A DNA stretch of 64,000 bases from Amia ocellicauda. Taxonomy: Eukaryota > Chordata > Actinopteri > Amiiformes > Amiidae. Under the pieces are notes generated by a model. The model was given only the letters and a program-made list of their open reading frames with translations, was not told where the DNA came from and did not search any database. The translations under genes were made by a program, and so were the position numbers. The stretch is from the NCBI RefSeq assembly GCF_036373705.1, contig NC_089854.1:23724339-23788338 (forward strand), written 5' to 3'. Shown here piece by piece: positions 51,115 through 62,900 of this stretch (position 1 is its first letter; each line of letters starts with the position of its first letter).

Positions 51115-52578
51115 ATAATAATATACTCGTTCATTCACAGGATAGATGGAGACTGGTGGAGCGCAGTATCTGATCTGTGGGCCATATGTTGTCTACCTGA
51201 GGGCTACATCTGGTGATAGACCCAGAATAAATTCTTCTTTCTAGGTTTTTGAGACAGATTAGGTCTTAACACCGATAGGGTTCCTCTTAGGTCTGTGTAA
51301 ATTAAGGCATTAATGAGCTGGACTTTTACAGTACAAGGTTCAGACAATCCAGGACATGAGGGACTCACCACCGTGTTGAGCTCTGGGCTGTCAGGATTGT
51401 TGTCCTGAAAATATTCCACTGCTTTCTGGATTTTGGCGATACAAGCCAGATACTCCTCGAGTCTGCCTGCAGGTCTGAAACACAGACAGGCCATCTTTAA
51501 AAAGAGGACATTCGGAGTAGGACTTATGACAGAATGCTACCTGTACAGTTAGCTGAGGTTGCTGTATATAAAAAATATTCAATACCAAAATCCACAGACT
51601 TACTATCATAACTATTTCAAAATAAATATTTCTCAGAAACACTAATCAGTAGACTGCACTGATAATCGTGTGCTCATCCAGCCCAGGGTCACTACCTCCC
51701 GGGATGCCTTGCCTTACCCTTCCTTTATGATCTTGTCCGTGTCTTTTGCTACGTGGTAGTAGCTGATCACATGGTCCAGGCAGGAGAGGGTCTTGTCCAC
51801 GTTGTCCTGCAGGCGCTGCAGATTCTCAGTCTGCTTGTGCACAGGGATGATGGAGTTCTCCAGCTGCATGAGGCGGCTCTCGAACGAGGACAAGATGGAC
51901 ACCTGGACAACGGGAAAATAACAATATGATAGCCTATATATGTCAATATATATTTTTTTCTTAGAAAGAAACGGTCACGATTTGGTTGCTTCAGATATCT
52001 TGAATTGTGGAAAGGTGTCAGATCTATTAATGCTGGATTGTTTACTAGGTTTTTTTTAATTATTATTACAAAACTAGCATGAATACAAACTATAATAACA
52101 TGTTAATACTGCTTCAAGGTTAACCTTTATGTTACTGACAAAACTTGATGCAGCATTTTACATCAAAAGCAATACCACACTATATGACACCAAAATATAA
52201 TTTCTCAATGAAGTACAGCTGTTGCAACAGACAGGGCAAAAAGCTATTAATTTTCTTACCATGCCTTTGGTCAACTGATCACTCTTCTCCAAGTTATCAC
52301 GGATAAATGATAATGTATCCTGTTCCTGTCAGTAGAATACAAAAATTAAAAAAACGTTTCAAAAATGTTTATTTGCAGAAAGGACTCCTGATGCTCATTT
52401 TGTTAACCCTTAGTATTCGGGGCTATACTGCTAAACATCAAACTACCATGAAGATCAAACGGGTGTGTTGACTTATTTTTTGTGTTGTTGTTTGGTTTCA
52501 TATATACCGATAATGAGGTACACTTTCACAATCACGTAGTAGAAAATGAAATGATCTTTGCAATATAAAAATGTAATA

Positions 52579-52627
<49 letters not shown>

Positions 52628-52876
52628 TAGGGTGGTGGCGATGATAGCTTCCCCTATAATAGACCATGCATCATCGACACAGACAATTAAGCCAAGAAAC
52701 CTAAGCCCACATACTAAATTAAGCAGAGAAGTAATCTTTGACATCCCCAAAACACTCCCATCACAATAATAATACATGAAACAGCTCTTTTAAGATACCG
52801 TTTAAAAGCGACAGACCTGTTTCAGTTTCTCCTCTATTTCCCTTTTCCTGGCGGATGCATCCTCCGTCGGGATCAT
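35848..52876 (-). CDS. exoc7: Exocyst complex component 7 (Exo70), complete, 18 constitutive coding exons, 653 aa
   Basis: Exo70 is the exocyst subunit that binds membrane phosphoinositides and tethers secretory vesicles to the plasma membrane. Coding exons in transcript order: 52876-52817, 52325-52260, 51902-51718, 51474-51369, 50871-50649, 49881-49714, 45331-45186, 44797-44645, 44261-44163, 43602-43540, 43258-43192, 40288-40223, 39967-39847, 37808-37713, 37450-37387, 36946-36905, 36437-36304, 35950-35848. They sum to 1962 nt in consistent phase, giving 653 residues, the length of a main human isoform. The start [20 protein letters not shown] and the end [11 protein letters not shown] are family hallmarks. 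The N-terminal exons encode the coiled-coil segment and the rest the helical-bundle Exo70 domain. The basic C-terminal exons are intact. Three further symmetric exons are listed separately. The exon ending at 37387 uses a GC donor. The gene converges on zacn and diverges from hid1. Confidence 0.97.
38103..39676 (+). mobile_element. Full-length but dead Tc1-like element in exoc7 intron
   Basis: The ends CACTACCGTTCAAAAGTTTG and the complement CAAACTTTTGAACAGTAGTG form terminal repeats bounded by TA. Length is 1574 bp. It sits between exoc7 exons at 39847-39967 and 37713-37808, antisense to the gene. Confidence 0.93.
38512..39514 (+). pseudogene. Degenerate Tc1 transposase
   Basis: It starts MARNK and then hits TAA. 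Later blocks are recognisable: [20 protein letters not shown], then [11 protein letters not shown] (DKS in place of DES), [12 protein letters not shown], and, after a frame change, [15 protein letters not shown] and an in-frame TAG before [19 protein letters not shown]. It ends SNV. Several stops and frameshifts make it non-functional. Confidence 0.9.
40926..40964 (-). CDS. exoc7: exoc7 alternative cassette exon C (39 nt, 13 codons)
   Basis: The acceptor TTGTAG precedes 40964 and the donor GTAAGC follows 40926 on the minus strand. The exon reads [13 protein letters not shown] in symmetric phase 1 and falls exactly between the exons encoding ...AMLASQ and [11 protein letters not shown]. Its short length and in-frame nature fit a small regulated exon. 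I recall an optional insert of this type in vertebrate EXOC7, but did not check it. Confidence 0.8.
41259..41557. mobile_element. hAT-type MITE, copy 2, in exoc7 intron
   Basis: It begins CAGTGGTTCTCAATCCTGGC and ends GGGCCAGGATTGAGAACCTC, the inverse of the start. The terminal sequence is shared with the copy at 33070-33374, and the interior is AT-rich and diverged. It is non-coding, inside the intron between the exons at 43192 and 40964. Confidence 0.8.
42106..42151. repeat. (TA)n microsatellite
   Basis: About 22 TA units in an exoc7 intron; no mobile element adjoins it. Confidence 0.97.
46150..46230 (+). repeat. LINE/SINE 3' tail fragment
   Basis: TACAGCACTCTGAGGCTATC, then GCGCGCTATACAAATAAAAA and TTGAGTGGTTGATTGAGTGA follow the fish LINE tail pattern (CAGCGCTTTG...CGCTATACAAATAAAATTGATTGATTG). 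It is inside an exoc7 intron. Confidence 0.6.
46450..46518 (-). CDS. exoc7: exoc7 alternative cassette exon A (69 nt, 23 codons)
   Basis: The minus strand has an acceptor CTAG before 46518 and a donor GTGAGT after 46450. The exon reads in phase 1-1 as (G)[19 protein letters not shown] followed by AVV, so it can be skipped without changing frame. It lies between the constitutive exons at 49714-49881 and 45186-45331. Vertebrate EXOC7 is known to carry optional segments at this point, and a [14 protein letters not shown] insert is one of them (from memory). Whether it is used together with, or instead of, the next cassette cannot be told from DNA. Confidence 0.85.
47176..47240. repeat. GAGAGT/GA-rich microsatellite
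   Basis: GTGAGA units pass into pure GA. It lies 54 bp past the donor of exoc7 cassette exon B; on the transcript strand it is a CU-rich tract, which can act as a site for pyrimidine-tract-binding splicing regulators (inference). Confidence 0.95.
47294..47386 (-). CDS. exoc7: exoc7 alternative cassette exon B (93 nt, 31 codons)
   Basis: The minus strand acceptor (GGGAACAG) precedes 47386 and the donor GTAATG follows 47294. The reading is [20 protein letters not shown], then [11 protein letters not shown], in symmetric phase 1. Adding it to the 653-residue form gives 684 residues, which equals a known longer human EXOC7 isoform. The segment is strongly conserved, so the exon is almost certainly functional. 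A GAGAGT-type microsatellite lies just downstream in the intron (plus-strand 47176-47240). Confidence 0.92.
47600..49713. other. exoc7 intron sequence, nothing recognised
   Basis: AT-rich intron between the constitutive exon at 49714 and cassette exon B. No repeat family or further exon was found. Confidence 0.6.
52577..52627. repeat. (AAT)n microsatellite
   Basis: About 17 AAT units in the first exoc7 intron. Confidence 0.97.
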
Positions 52877-53664
52877 GCTGCACAGTGATCAGAAAGTGCT
52901 TTACTGTCCGTTTATTAATGTTTTCAGCTCTAGTCCAACAAAATGATCTGCGCCCTTCCTGCTAACAGGGCTTATTAGTCTTGTTCCTGTATATGTCAAC
53001 ACGAAACAAGCGCTACTTCCGCTTCCGCTCACCACAAGCCATGAATTATGGGAAATGTATGCGCGAACCTTTGCCATAGACGCCCGCGCCTATCTATACA
53101 GCTGCGAGAGAATTCAACCCGCCATTTTTGGTGAGAATAAAGCGCTGTAACCAACATGCAGTTACGTTACACGCCCTGTTTTCGTTATTTAGTTTATTTA
53201 ACGTCACTAAAATAAAAAGCGGTGCAATCCCCCCCTCGATGTACTGTTTATGTTCACACGCAGGAGATGGGGCAAGGATCCTGAGATTTAGTCATTGTGT
53301 ATTTGTGACTGTATTGTTGACTGTCGTATTGTCTTACTGTTAATTAATTTACTTTCTCCTTTGTAAGCGCAAAGCGCTTACAAAGGAGAAAGTAAATTAA
53401 TTAACAGTAAGACAATACGACAGTCAACAAGTAGATTAATTAACAGTAAGACAATAATAAAACAACAACAGTTAATTCAGTAACACAGCCTGCTTATCAT
53501 GCGCGTTTAAAGAACCCGGAAGTCCCGGATCCTGGATCCTGCTCCCCGGCAGCCCAGGCGGCGGCTCCACAGCGCCAGAGCCGGAGGAGGGAGGCGGCGG
53601 AGCAGCGATCACACGCAGCGACACACGCACTTCATCGTGACAACCCGCCGCAAAATAACACAAA
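52877..53664. promoter_or_regulatory. Shared exoc7/hid1 head-to-head promoter region
   Basis: The two start codons point away from each other, 788 bp apart, with no other gene between. I see no TATA box near either start. ETS-like cores are present: CCCGGAAGT near 53515 and GCGGAAGT on the minus strand near 53020. A minus-strand stretch, ACATTTCCCATAATTC at about 53043-53058, resembles the ZNF143/THAP11 site seen at many housekeeping divergent promoters. The last 150 bp before hid1 are GC-rich. A perfect inverted repeat occupies 53314-53430. The motifs are seen directly; their use is inferred. Confidence 0.7.
53314..53430. repeat. Perfect 57-bp inverted repeat with 3-nt spacer
   Basis: The left arm 53314-53370 and right arm 53374-53430 are exact reverse complements around AAA at 53371-53373. 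A 22-bp segment of the right arm (53396-53417) recurs directly at 53435-53456. A 117-bp near-perfect palindrome with such a short spacer, lying between two promoters, is unusual. It may be a recent template-switch product, a cruciform-forming element or an assembly fold-back artefact. Confidence 0.97.
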
Positions 53665-53869
53665 ATGGGCAACTCCGACTCCAAGCTCAACTTCAGGAAA
53701 GCAGTGATTCAGCTCACCACCAAAACACAGGTAACAAGACGCAGAAACGCATCTGTCTTATTAGTCCAAGCGCTTTTCCCCCCGATTCATTCAAAACAAG
53801 GTTTAGTATTATTATAATAAGTAGCGAGGAAAACGGACCAGATGGTACATCAATATCGGCGGAAGGATG

Positions 53870-53911
<42 letters not shown>

Positions 53912-56900
53912 TATGCATGGGAGAAATACTCCGATTTATCTCTAATTTATATTTGTATTATTATTATTATTGGCGGTGTATTAAATATCATTTTCTTTGA
54001 ACGTGCGTATTTCTTTTCTGCGTCTTTGCAAATGCAAATACAGTGTTATCCACCAATGCATCTGGACTAGTCTTGTTTGTGATCTATTGCATGGTGTTTT
54101 ATTTCTTTTTGTAAATGTATAATTATGTATGTATTCTGTATGGTTGCATTTGCGATGTAACCCCAACCAATATTGGAAAAATAGGCATCTAGCCTACCTT
54201 TCTACTTCAAGCTATCGATGGGCCTGACATACATGTTTGTTTAAAAAAAAAAAAATATATATATATATATATATATTACATCATATATGGCTATATTCGC
54301 TAATGCATGTTTGTGCTAGTCAGCCATTGGTCATACGGTTATATAGGCTATATGATATGAATTAATGTATATTAATCTCATATATGCCGTAATGAAACAT
54401 GGGCAGCAAGTGAATACATTTTAAGGTGGTCTGGAAGTAGTTATTCGGGTTTTTGCGACCGCTAGATCATAATATTACAAATTTTGGACCTAAATGGTGA
54501 AAGAGTAGCATGTCAGTGTCTGTTTAGATGGGATCTGTGGTGCTGAAGGTACCGGTACACGTCTGTGATATTTTCTCACCGATGACGTGTTTTAATTCTG
54601 CACGATTACGGCTCCACGGCTTCTGAGTACGACAGGTGCCTAAAGGTGGACTGACAGAGATGCGCAGTGAGCACTGAAATCATGAAGAACAATTTTAAAC
54701 TGCATTGACCTGCGTTATTCCAACAGATACGTCAGTTTGCATAATAAATTCCCAGCTGACTGTTTTGTCATTTTTTCTAAGCAAATGTTCCCAAGGAAGA
54801 TGTTGCAGGCACTTCTCTCTATATTTGACTATGTATTTGACACTTTAATACTGAAGGAAACTGTTGATATTATTGTTCATTAAATGGCTTTCGGGAAGGC
54901 AAGAAAAGCCAAGACCACAGGTAGCATCAGTGTTTAGTCCCTGCATGGTCTGACTGGAGATCTCATTCAATTTAAGAGTGGTTTCTGTATTTAATTACTA
55001 GGGAGGGGAAAAAAGGATTGTTCTTATGGTTGTGTTCATCGAAATAATTTGTTGAATGCTTCAATATTTAAAAAAAAAGGCTAACAGACATAGATATAGA
55101 TGCTTAATGACTAGAAGTAGTTTACTTATTAATTATGCATTACGGAAGTATTAGGGATAAAACAAGCTATCCCCTTGGAAAATGCATTGTGCATCTATGA
55201 AGGTATTAGTATAACATACAGGCTTACATACAGGCCAGAAGTTAAGTCAGGCAGTATCCATTTCCTTTTTGAGACCTGCACAGTACAGCGCTCAATGGGA
55301 AACATAACCCCTTCTCCTTCTTTCCTGTGTTTGGCACCAGCCAGTGGAGGCAACGGATGATGCATTCTGGGACCAGTTCTGGGCCGACACAGCAACGTCT
55401 GTGCAGGATGTGTTTGCGCTGGTGCCAGCGGCCGAGATCCGAGCCGTGCGAGAGGAGTCTCCCTCAAACCTGGCGACCCTCTGCTACAAGGTACAGTCCA
55501 GGGCTGCTCCGCGCTTTATCTGGTAAACAACTTGCCGTACAGCAGATTAGTGGAAATGTCTGTCAGCATCCTGCTAATTGGAGCTTCAAAGAGCAGATGA
55601 GACACTGATGTGGGAACAAAGTATTTTTGAAGTCTACATAGTAAGCGAGCCAATTGGAGTGGAGTCAATTATTATGTAATATATTTTAAGTATTACTTAA
55701 ATCTTAATGGTTAGATATTTGCTGTGGATCTCACTCACTCTCTTACTTGGAGCATTCTAACCCATGTTAAGTTTTGCAGAATGCGTGTGTTTATATTGCT
55801 AGTTTGTTTAAAAATAGTTTTTTGGTAAAAAGGTATTTACCAAATGTGTTATTAATGTTTTTTTTGTTTTGTTTTTAAAGCACCTTATTACATTTACATC
55901 AAGTACTTTATGCTCATGGAAATAACCCTTTTGGGGAGTATTTTAACAAATCAGTGAAAACCTGGTAACGTGTTGCTCTGTGTGCACATCCCTAGGATTT
56001 GTATATACTTGTATGTATACTTTGCTGCCCTTTGAAAGTTGACAGCGAGCAAAGAACTGGTGTCCTTTGTTAAAAGAAGCAGGAAAAGGGCTGGTACTCT
56101 TCATTTCCCTTTTAAAAGGCCCAGTAAAATAGCCATCCCCTATAAGCGCCTGTCTCAGCATATCAGAAAGACAAGGCTGCTAAAGCTTGTGTTTTTGTAG
56201 GCCCTTGTTTGAACAACAACAAAAAAAAAACTCTGGAGGTGGCTTAATGTTAAACAGACAGTTCTTTCTTAAAAATGAAGCATTAAAAAAGGTAAGACGG
56301 TCGATTTTACAATGTATCAATCCCTAGCTTCAGTAGGTTCAGCAGTGTTGTGTTTGTAGTTGTATTCTCTATGTACCAGCTTCCATTTAAACGGGGCCAT
56401 CTGTGTTTGCCAAGCAGTTATTGAAAACACTGCTGAATATCTTAGTCTTAGTTACCATCTGCCGTGCTGGAATTCGGACGGCTTCACCTTATTAAATGTC
56501 AACCTGTCACTGAGAGATGGAGAGCAAACAATTGATTAGATGTCAGGGAGAGAAGAGATTAGTGGTCTAAAAACACACTGGCTTGGGATGGCACAAAAAC
56601 ACACTGGCTTGGGATGGCACATGACTATGTTTCTCTGCAGGCCGTGGAGAAGCTGGTCCAGGGGGCGGAATCGGGCTGCCCCTCTGAGAAGGAAAAACAA
56701 ATTGTGCTGAATTGCACCCGCCTGCTCAGCCGCATCCTGCCCTACATCTTCGAGGACCCAGACTGGAGAGGCTTCTTCTGGTCCACGGTGCCAGGGGCGG
56801 GCCGAGCAGGGGTGAGTATTTGGGAGAAGTGGTTGGGATATACACGATGTAAACAGGGGAGACTGGAGGAAGGGGAAGTGCTGTCAGAACAGTTTCCAGT

Positions 56901-59900
56901 CATGTCAGCTCTCTTTTCTTTGGAATTAGCTTTCTTTTTAGTGTTTGATATGAGCTGGGACCAAAAGAGGTTAATTTCTAGAGTGGTTGTTAACATATAC
57001 CTGCCTATTTTATGTCTGTGTTTGATTCCTTGGATTTCAATAAATACAATTTTCTGTGTCCTTGGTGTCCCTTCACAGAATAATCACAGAATGATTAAAA
57101 TATATACAATATAATGAGACATACCTTGAGTCTTCTGACCATGATTTATTTTTTGGTTGTATGTTCTTGTTTTCAAGGTATATATTTTTAAAGCATCCAA
57201 GTTCTGTAGTGATATGGAAGAAAACACAGTGCTTTTGAGCTCCAGGGTTTGCAGTAAGACTTTTATGAAGGACGGTCAGAATATCAGATTTACTGCACCT
57301 TAAAAAGTATAATTTTATCTTCAGCTCCCTCCCTGACCAGAGTGAAAATGTGACATTGGGTAATAAACTGGAAGAGGCAACAAAATCCCTGCAGCTGGGT
57401 CATTTGACAAAATACTTTTCTGCTGCTTACTATTAATCTTCGCCAGTGCCTCCATTGTTTGATATCTCTGCTTGGGGTTTATTTAATCTCTTGCTGAAGC
57501 CACATAGCATTAGAGAATTGGTGAAGATATTAACAGTTAGGTGTAATTCATACTTTCTTATTGCACTTAAGACAATTTTATTTGCACAATGTAAATGTAT
57601 GGGATAAAATCCTTCCTATGAATATTATTATTATGCCTGTTTATGTCTAGCTCTTTGACTTTATTGCACTTACATTACTTAATGTTTTTGTAAGTGTGCC
57701 CTGATATTATGTAAGCTATGGATTTTGCTTGATCTTGGTACAGTTAGTAATGCATTCTAGAGTTGCAGTGAATCTGTACTGCAGTGAAAGCTTCAAGTTG
57801 ATTGGCTTAAATGCAGTCCATTACCCATAAACACCACGGGCCACATCACTAGTAATATTCCTCACTCCACCAGAGGAAAAGTCCAAGAATACACAATGCC
57901 AGGATTTTAAAATTAGTCAAGTTTAAACATGTCACAGTGTTTTGGGAGAAATTGATGGCTTCATAATTATGAATACCAAAACCTGTCTGTTCCATGATTT
58001 AATGGCAAATCACTCCAGACCACCAAGTATTTCTGCTTTAGTATAGAATTAAAGTCTGAAGACATTGAGTGACAGAGAAAGGAGATGGCCCTCTTTTTAT
58101 TATTGCTGTTCTCTTAAATTGTTTATAATTTTATTATTTATTATTATTAAGATTATTGTAGAATGGCACATGATCATAAACACTGTAGTGTACTGCACTA
58201 TTAGAGTTGTTTTGAACACAGAAGAGTAATTTATAACCTGTAAGGTTAGACTACATAATCATTTTATGATCATTTAACAGACAGTACTGATAAGATTCTC
58301 ACTATCATAATTCAATGTAGATACTGGAAGCTTTCTTTCCTTTTTTATTTTTTAATGGAGCTCCATGTCCTGGTTATTCATTAATATCTCATTTTCATTC
58401 AAGGCAGTCTTAAGTGCTCTCTCATTTAGCAAACAGTGTTCGGTGTGTGTGTGTGTGTGTATACAGCTCAGGAAAAAATTAAGAGACCACTGCAAAATTA
58501 TCAGTTTCTCTGGTTTTACTATTTATAGGTATGTGTTTGGGTAAAATTAACATTTTTAATTTATTCTATAAACTACTGACAACATTTCTCCCAAATTCCA
58601 AATAAAAATATTGTCATTGAGAGCATTTATTTGCAGAAAATGATAACTGGTCAAAATAACAAAAAGTTCATATTAATTTTTAAACAAAATACTAATGTTT
58701 TAACTTAGGAAGAGTTCAGAAATCAATGTTTGGTGGAATAACCCTGATTTTCAATCACAGCTTTCATGCATCTTGGCATGCTCTCCACTAGTCTTTCACA
58801 TTGATGTTGGGTGACTTTATGCCACTCCTGGCGCAAAAATGCAAGCAGCTCGGCTTTGTTGATTGGCTTGTGACCATCCATCTTCCTCTTGATCACATTC
58901 CAGAGGTTTTCAATGGGGTTCAGGTCTTGAGATTTGGCTGGCCATGACAGGGTATTGATCTGGTGGTCTTCCATCCACACCTTGACCTGGCTGTGTGGCA
59001 TGGAGCATTGTCCTGCTGGAAAAAACAATCCTCAGAGTTGGGGAACATTGTCAGAGCCAAAGGAAGCAAGTTTTCTTCCAGGACAACCTTGTACGTGGCT
59101 TGATTCATGCATCCTTTACAAAGATAAATCTGCCCAATTCCAGCCTTGCTGAAGCACCCCCAGATCATCACCAATCCTCCACCAAATATCACAGTGGGTG
59201 CAAGACACTGTGGCTTGTAGGCCTCTCCAGGTCTCCGTCTAACCATTAGACGACCAGGTGTTGGGCAAAGCTGTAAATTGGACTCATCAGAGAAGATGAC
59301 CTTACTCCAGTCCTCTACGGTCCAATCCTTATGGTCTTTTACAAACCTCAGCCTGGCTCTTCTTTGCTTCTCATTGATGAAGGGCTTTTTTCTAGTTTTG
59401 CATGACTTCAGCCCTGCCCCTAGGAGCCTGTTTCGAACCATCCTCACCGTGCACTTCACCCCAGTTGCTGTTTGCCATTCTTTTTGTAGGTCACTTGATA
59501 TCATAATGCTCATTTAAAAATTCTAAGTAAAATGTTTCCATTTTTAGGGCAACAAATATTGCTTTGATTCCTGTTATTGAATTATTTAGTGTCATGATTG
59601 AATATGAGGATACTGGTCAATTGAAACCATGTAGTTCACATTTCTCATTTGTTCACATTTCTCATTCATTCACACTGGTGCACTTGCACATTGATCCTTA
59701 AATTAAATCCAAGTAGCTATTCACTTCTAAATGTGTAATTTTTAAAGCATCAAATGCAAACTGGCCAGTCATTTGTTTTAATTGGTTTTCAACAAGCATT
59801 TTTACATATTTCACTAATCTGCAACAAAGATCTGTTTTGTGCCCTAAGGGGTGGGGATTTGAGTGTGGATGCTTAATGCCTGCTATTGTTGAATATGGAA

Positions 59901-62900
59901 CAAGAATAATGCTTTGATGTGACCCTGTTGGCAGAGCTCTTGTGGCTGAGACAAAAGCACGATGCAATTGACTTGGTGTCTTGGAGAACTTGCACTGCCC
60001 CAAGGTGCAGAAGTGATACATTTTCCCTAATTATCCATAGTTTCATTTCTGGTCTCTTTAGCTATTGCTGTCTCTTTAGAGACTTGAAAACTGTGTCTCC
60101 CCCAGGTTTCCACTCAGACCGAGTCTGTGGAACAAGCAGGGGAACAAAGTGTACGTGCTTGTGAACATTTTGTGATGCCGTACCAATTCAAACAGCACTT
60201 CTGTTGGCATCTATATATAGACGATGTCTTTTTATGATGAAGCACTGCCTTTGTGCGATAAAAGTGTGTGATGCATTTGCCCATTGAATGCTTTCTGAGT
60301 GAAGGGTCTCTGTTGAGATTTGACTTGCTGGGGCTCCCATTACATGGCTTGCTGAGTCATTCGGTCTCCAAGCTTTCAGCACAACACTGGCAATATTGTT
60401 TTTGCTCTGTGCTGCTTTATGGCTCACCATGTTTTTTTGAGGGTATTAAATCTCATTTAATTAAATTGCAAGGCCAGACCCACAGGCCTGCTGTCAGGGT
60501 CCATAAATCATAAGTATATTGTGCTTTTCTTTGGCAGAGTTTGTTCAACATTGTTTAATCAGGAAAACTAAACAAAAAGCAGCTTCCTTGTTTGTCTTTT
60601 TTGTGAATAATTTGGGTCTTGCTTTATAAAATCCAATCGACCAGTCACTATACGATCGTTCTTGCCCTGTTATGTTGACGCACAGTGCTTGAGTTTATCT
60701 AAAGTGTTAGTGGTTTACAAAGAGAGAGTCCTGGCAGTCCTGCTATCTCAGTGCTAAAAATGGATTTCAGTTCCAACCCCTGACAGCTAGGCCTTGGATC
60801 TCTCCACAGACAGATGAAGTGGACGATGACAGTGCCCGGCCCCTGGCGGAGTCGCTCCTGTTGGCCATTGCTGACCTTCTCTTCTGCCCGGACTTCACGG
60901 TCCAGAGCCACAGAAAAGGCGGTCCAGTGAGTAGATCACTCAATGTTTCCACTTTATGACTGTTCAGAAGGGAGTCCTTTTATTCCAGGGTTTGTTGGTG
61001 TTTAAAAAAATAAATTAAAAAAAAAATGGTATCCCACAGAATTGCACAATGCACTTTGTGCTGGGCAACAGGTGAAATGTGGTTTATCGGGAATGGGGAA
61101 TAAGAAAATCTCCCTTTTTACAGTCAGTCTTCAGCTAGTGCAGCCTTTACAGTTAGTTGTATAGAGTAAACATTTGAATGTCGTGAGAAATCTGAAGCAG
61201 ATTTTTGTTCAATGTCACACAAGTCAGATTTGAATCCTTTATTGGGGTATTTTTTTTTGGGGGGTAGGCCCTCTTTACCAGCCTGTGATGAAAGAGAAGA
61301 AAACATTACAAAACATGACAATAAAAAATAAATCCATAATGGACAAAAGAAGAATGCATAGAACAAGGCCATTGTTCTCTTCATCTTTAAATAAAGACTC
61401 TTTTATCTGTAGGGATTGTTTACTGTTCACATACAGGTTACAAAATATATAAGGCAAAAAAGCTGATCTCTGTTACCGTATTCTGGCTCATTTTTCTAAT
61501 AGGTTATATTGAATGAGGTACTATAGTTAATCAGTAATGTGGGCCTAATAGGCCTGACAAGGTATGTTTGACAACTGGGCTGGGGGTTATTGCTAATTCA
61601 CTGAGCAAACAACCCACTGCCGGCCCACAGCAGCATGAAAGAAACTGCGTCACTTAAGGAAATATTTCAGGCTTGAGAATAGATGAAAATGGTGCCATTT
61701 TGTGTGTCTGTTTCCTTATGGAAAATGCCCAGAGGCTATACTAGATGCATTTGCAGCTTGCTCTCTGTATATTTCTCCTGTTGTTAAGGGGCATAGCTAG
61801 TGTTTTAAGATAATTACTTACTGCAGCACACCTCACAATGGTGAGTCCAAAGCTGCTATATTGTAAAAGTCTCTAAATTCCTCATCTCCACAACAAATAG
61901 AAAATACTTTTCCCTCCAGACATATTCTTTTCTCATTGTTGTCTCTGCAGTTTGTTCAGTACAGAAGGGTTTTCTAGTGTGTTGCTAGGTACTTGTTGTC
62001 GTGCGTGTGCTATTCTTGCCGGACCAGTTTAAAAATGTTAAAACCTTATGCAAAATTGATAGCCTGTGGACTATGGGCCTTGATACAACCTGCTTCACGG
62101 GCTTGTCTGAAAACAGTCTTCCTGCTTTGAATTAGAGAGGAGCAGTTAAATTTGACTAATAAAAAAAAAAACTGAAAAATATTATTCTCTAAGATTCAGT
62201 GATTTTTGACAGGACTAAGTATCAAATTATTATGAAGTTTTCAAAAGAATCCCAATAATGATAAATTAGATGGAAAACATTCCATTTCCTGTATTGAAAT
62301 CCAGTTGAAAGGCTTCATGTGGAGTAGCCTAATTAGTGTACAGATGTTAACATGAAGAGAGTCATAGATGGCTGATATTTTGTTTATGGTTTAAAGCAAA
62401 CCATCTGTTTAAAACATTTTGGCATTTATGTTAATCATCAGTTTGTTTTTTGGCCATGTGCTTGAGCTTATTGGTGAGGAAAGCTGTGTCACACCCTAGG
62501 TACGAGGTTTGGGTCAGGTTTATTGGATGGATACACCGCAAAGGCTAGCGTAGAGCAATGTTTTTTAATTTGTCTGCAGCAGAATTAGCCTAGGCACAAT
62601 AGTTCTGACAGGACAGGGAGTCAAAACCACAGATTATTGTGGTGAATGGAGACCGCCTAATCTGTTTTTTCAAGTGCCTTAAAAAATGTGAAACTCCCAG
62701 GCAGCGGTCCTGTATTTCTGAGGTAATATTTCTGAGGGAGGTTGAATCGATTGGGCTCAGTGCACCAGGACGTAACTTAATATCAGCTTCTGAAACTAGC
62801 TGGTCAGGAGTACATCTGTGCATGCCAGAGAGGTCAAGGTTTTATGAGGCATATTAAATATTTTCTTTAATGATTTTCTTTCTCTGAGAGACTGGGGTAT

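Noticed and set aside
56614..57114. 166-codon continuous frame in hid1
   Set aside because: Only 56641-56811 is the conserved exon. The rest is read-through into the intron past a clear GTGAGT donor.
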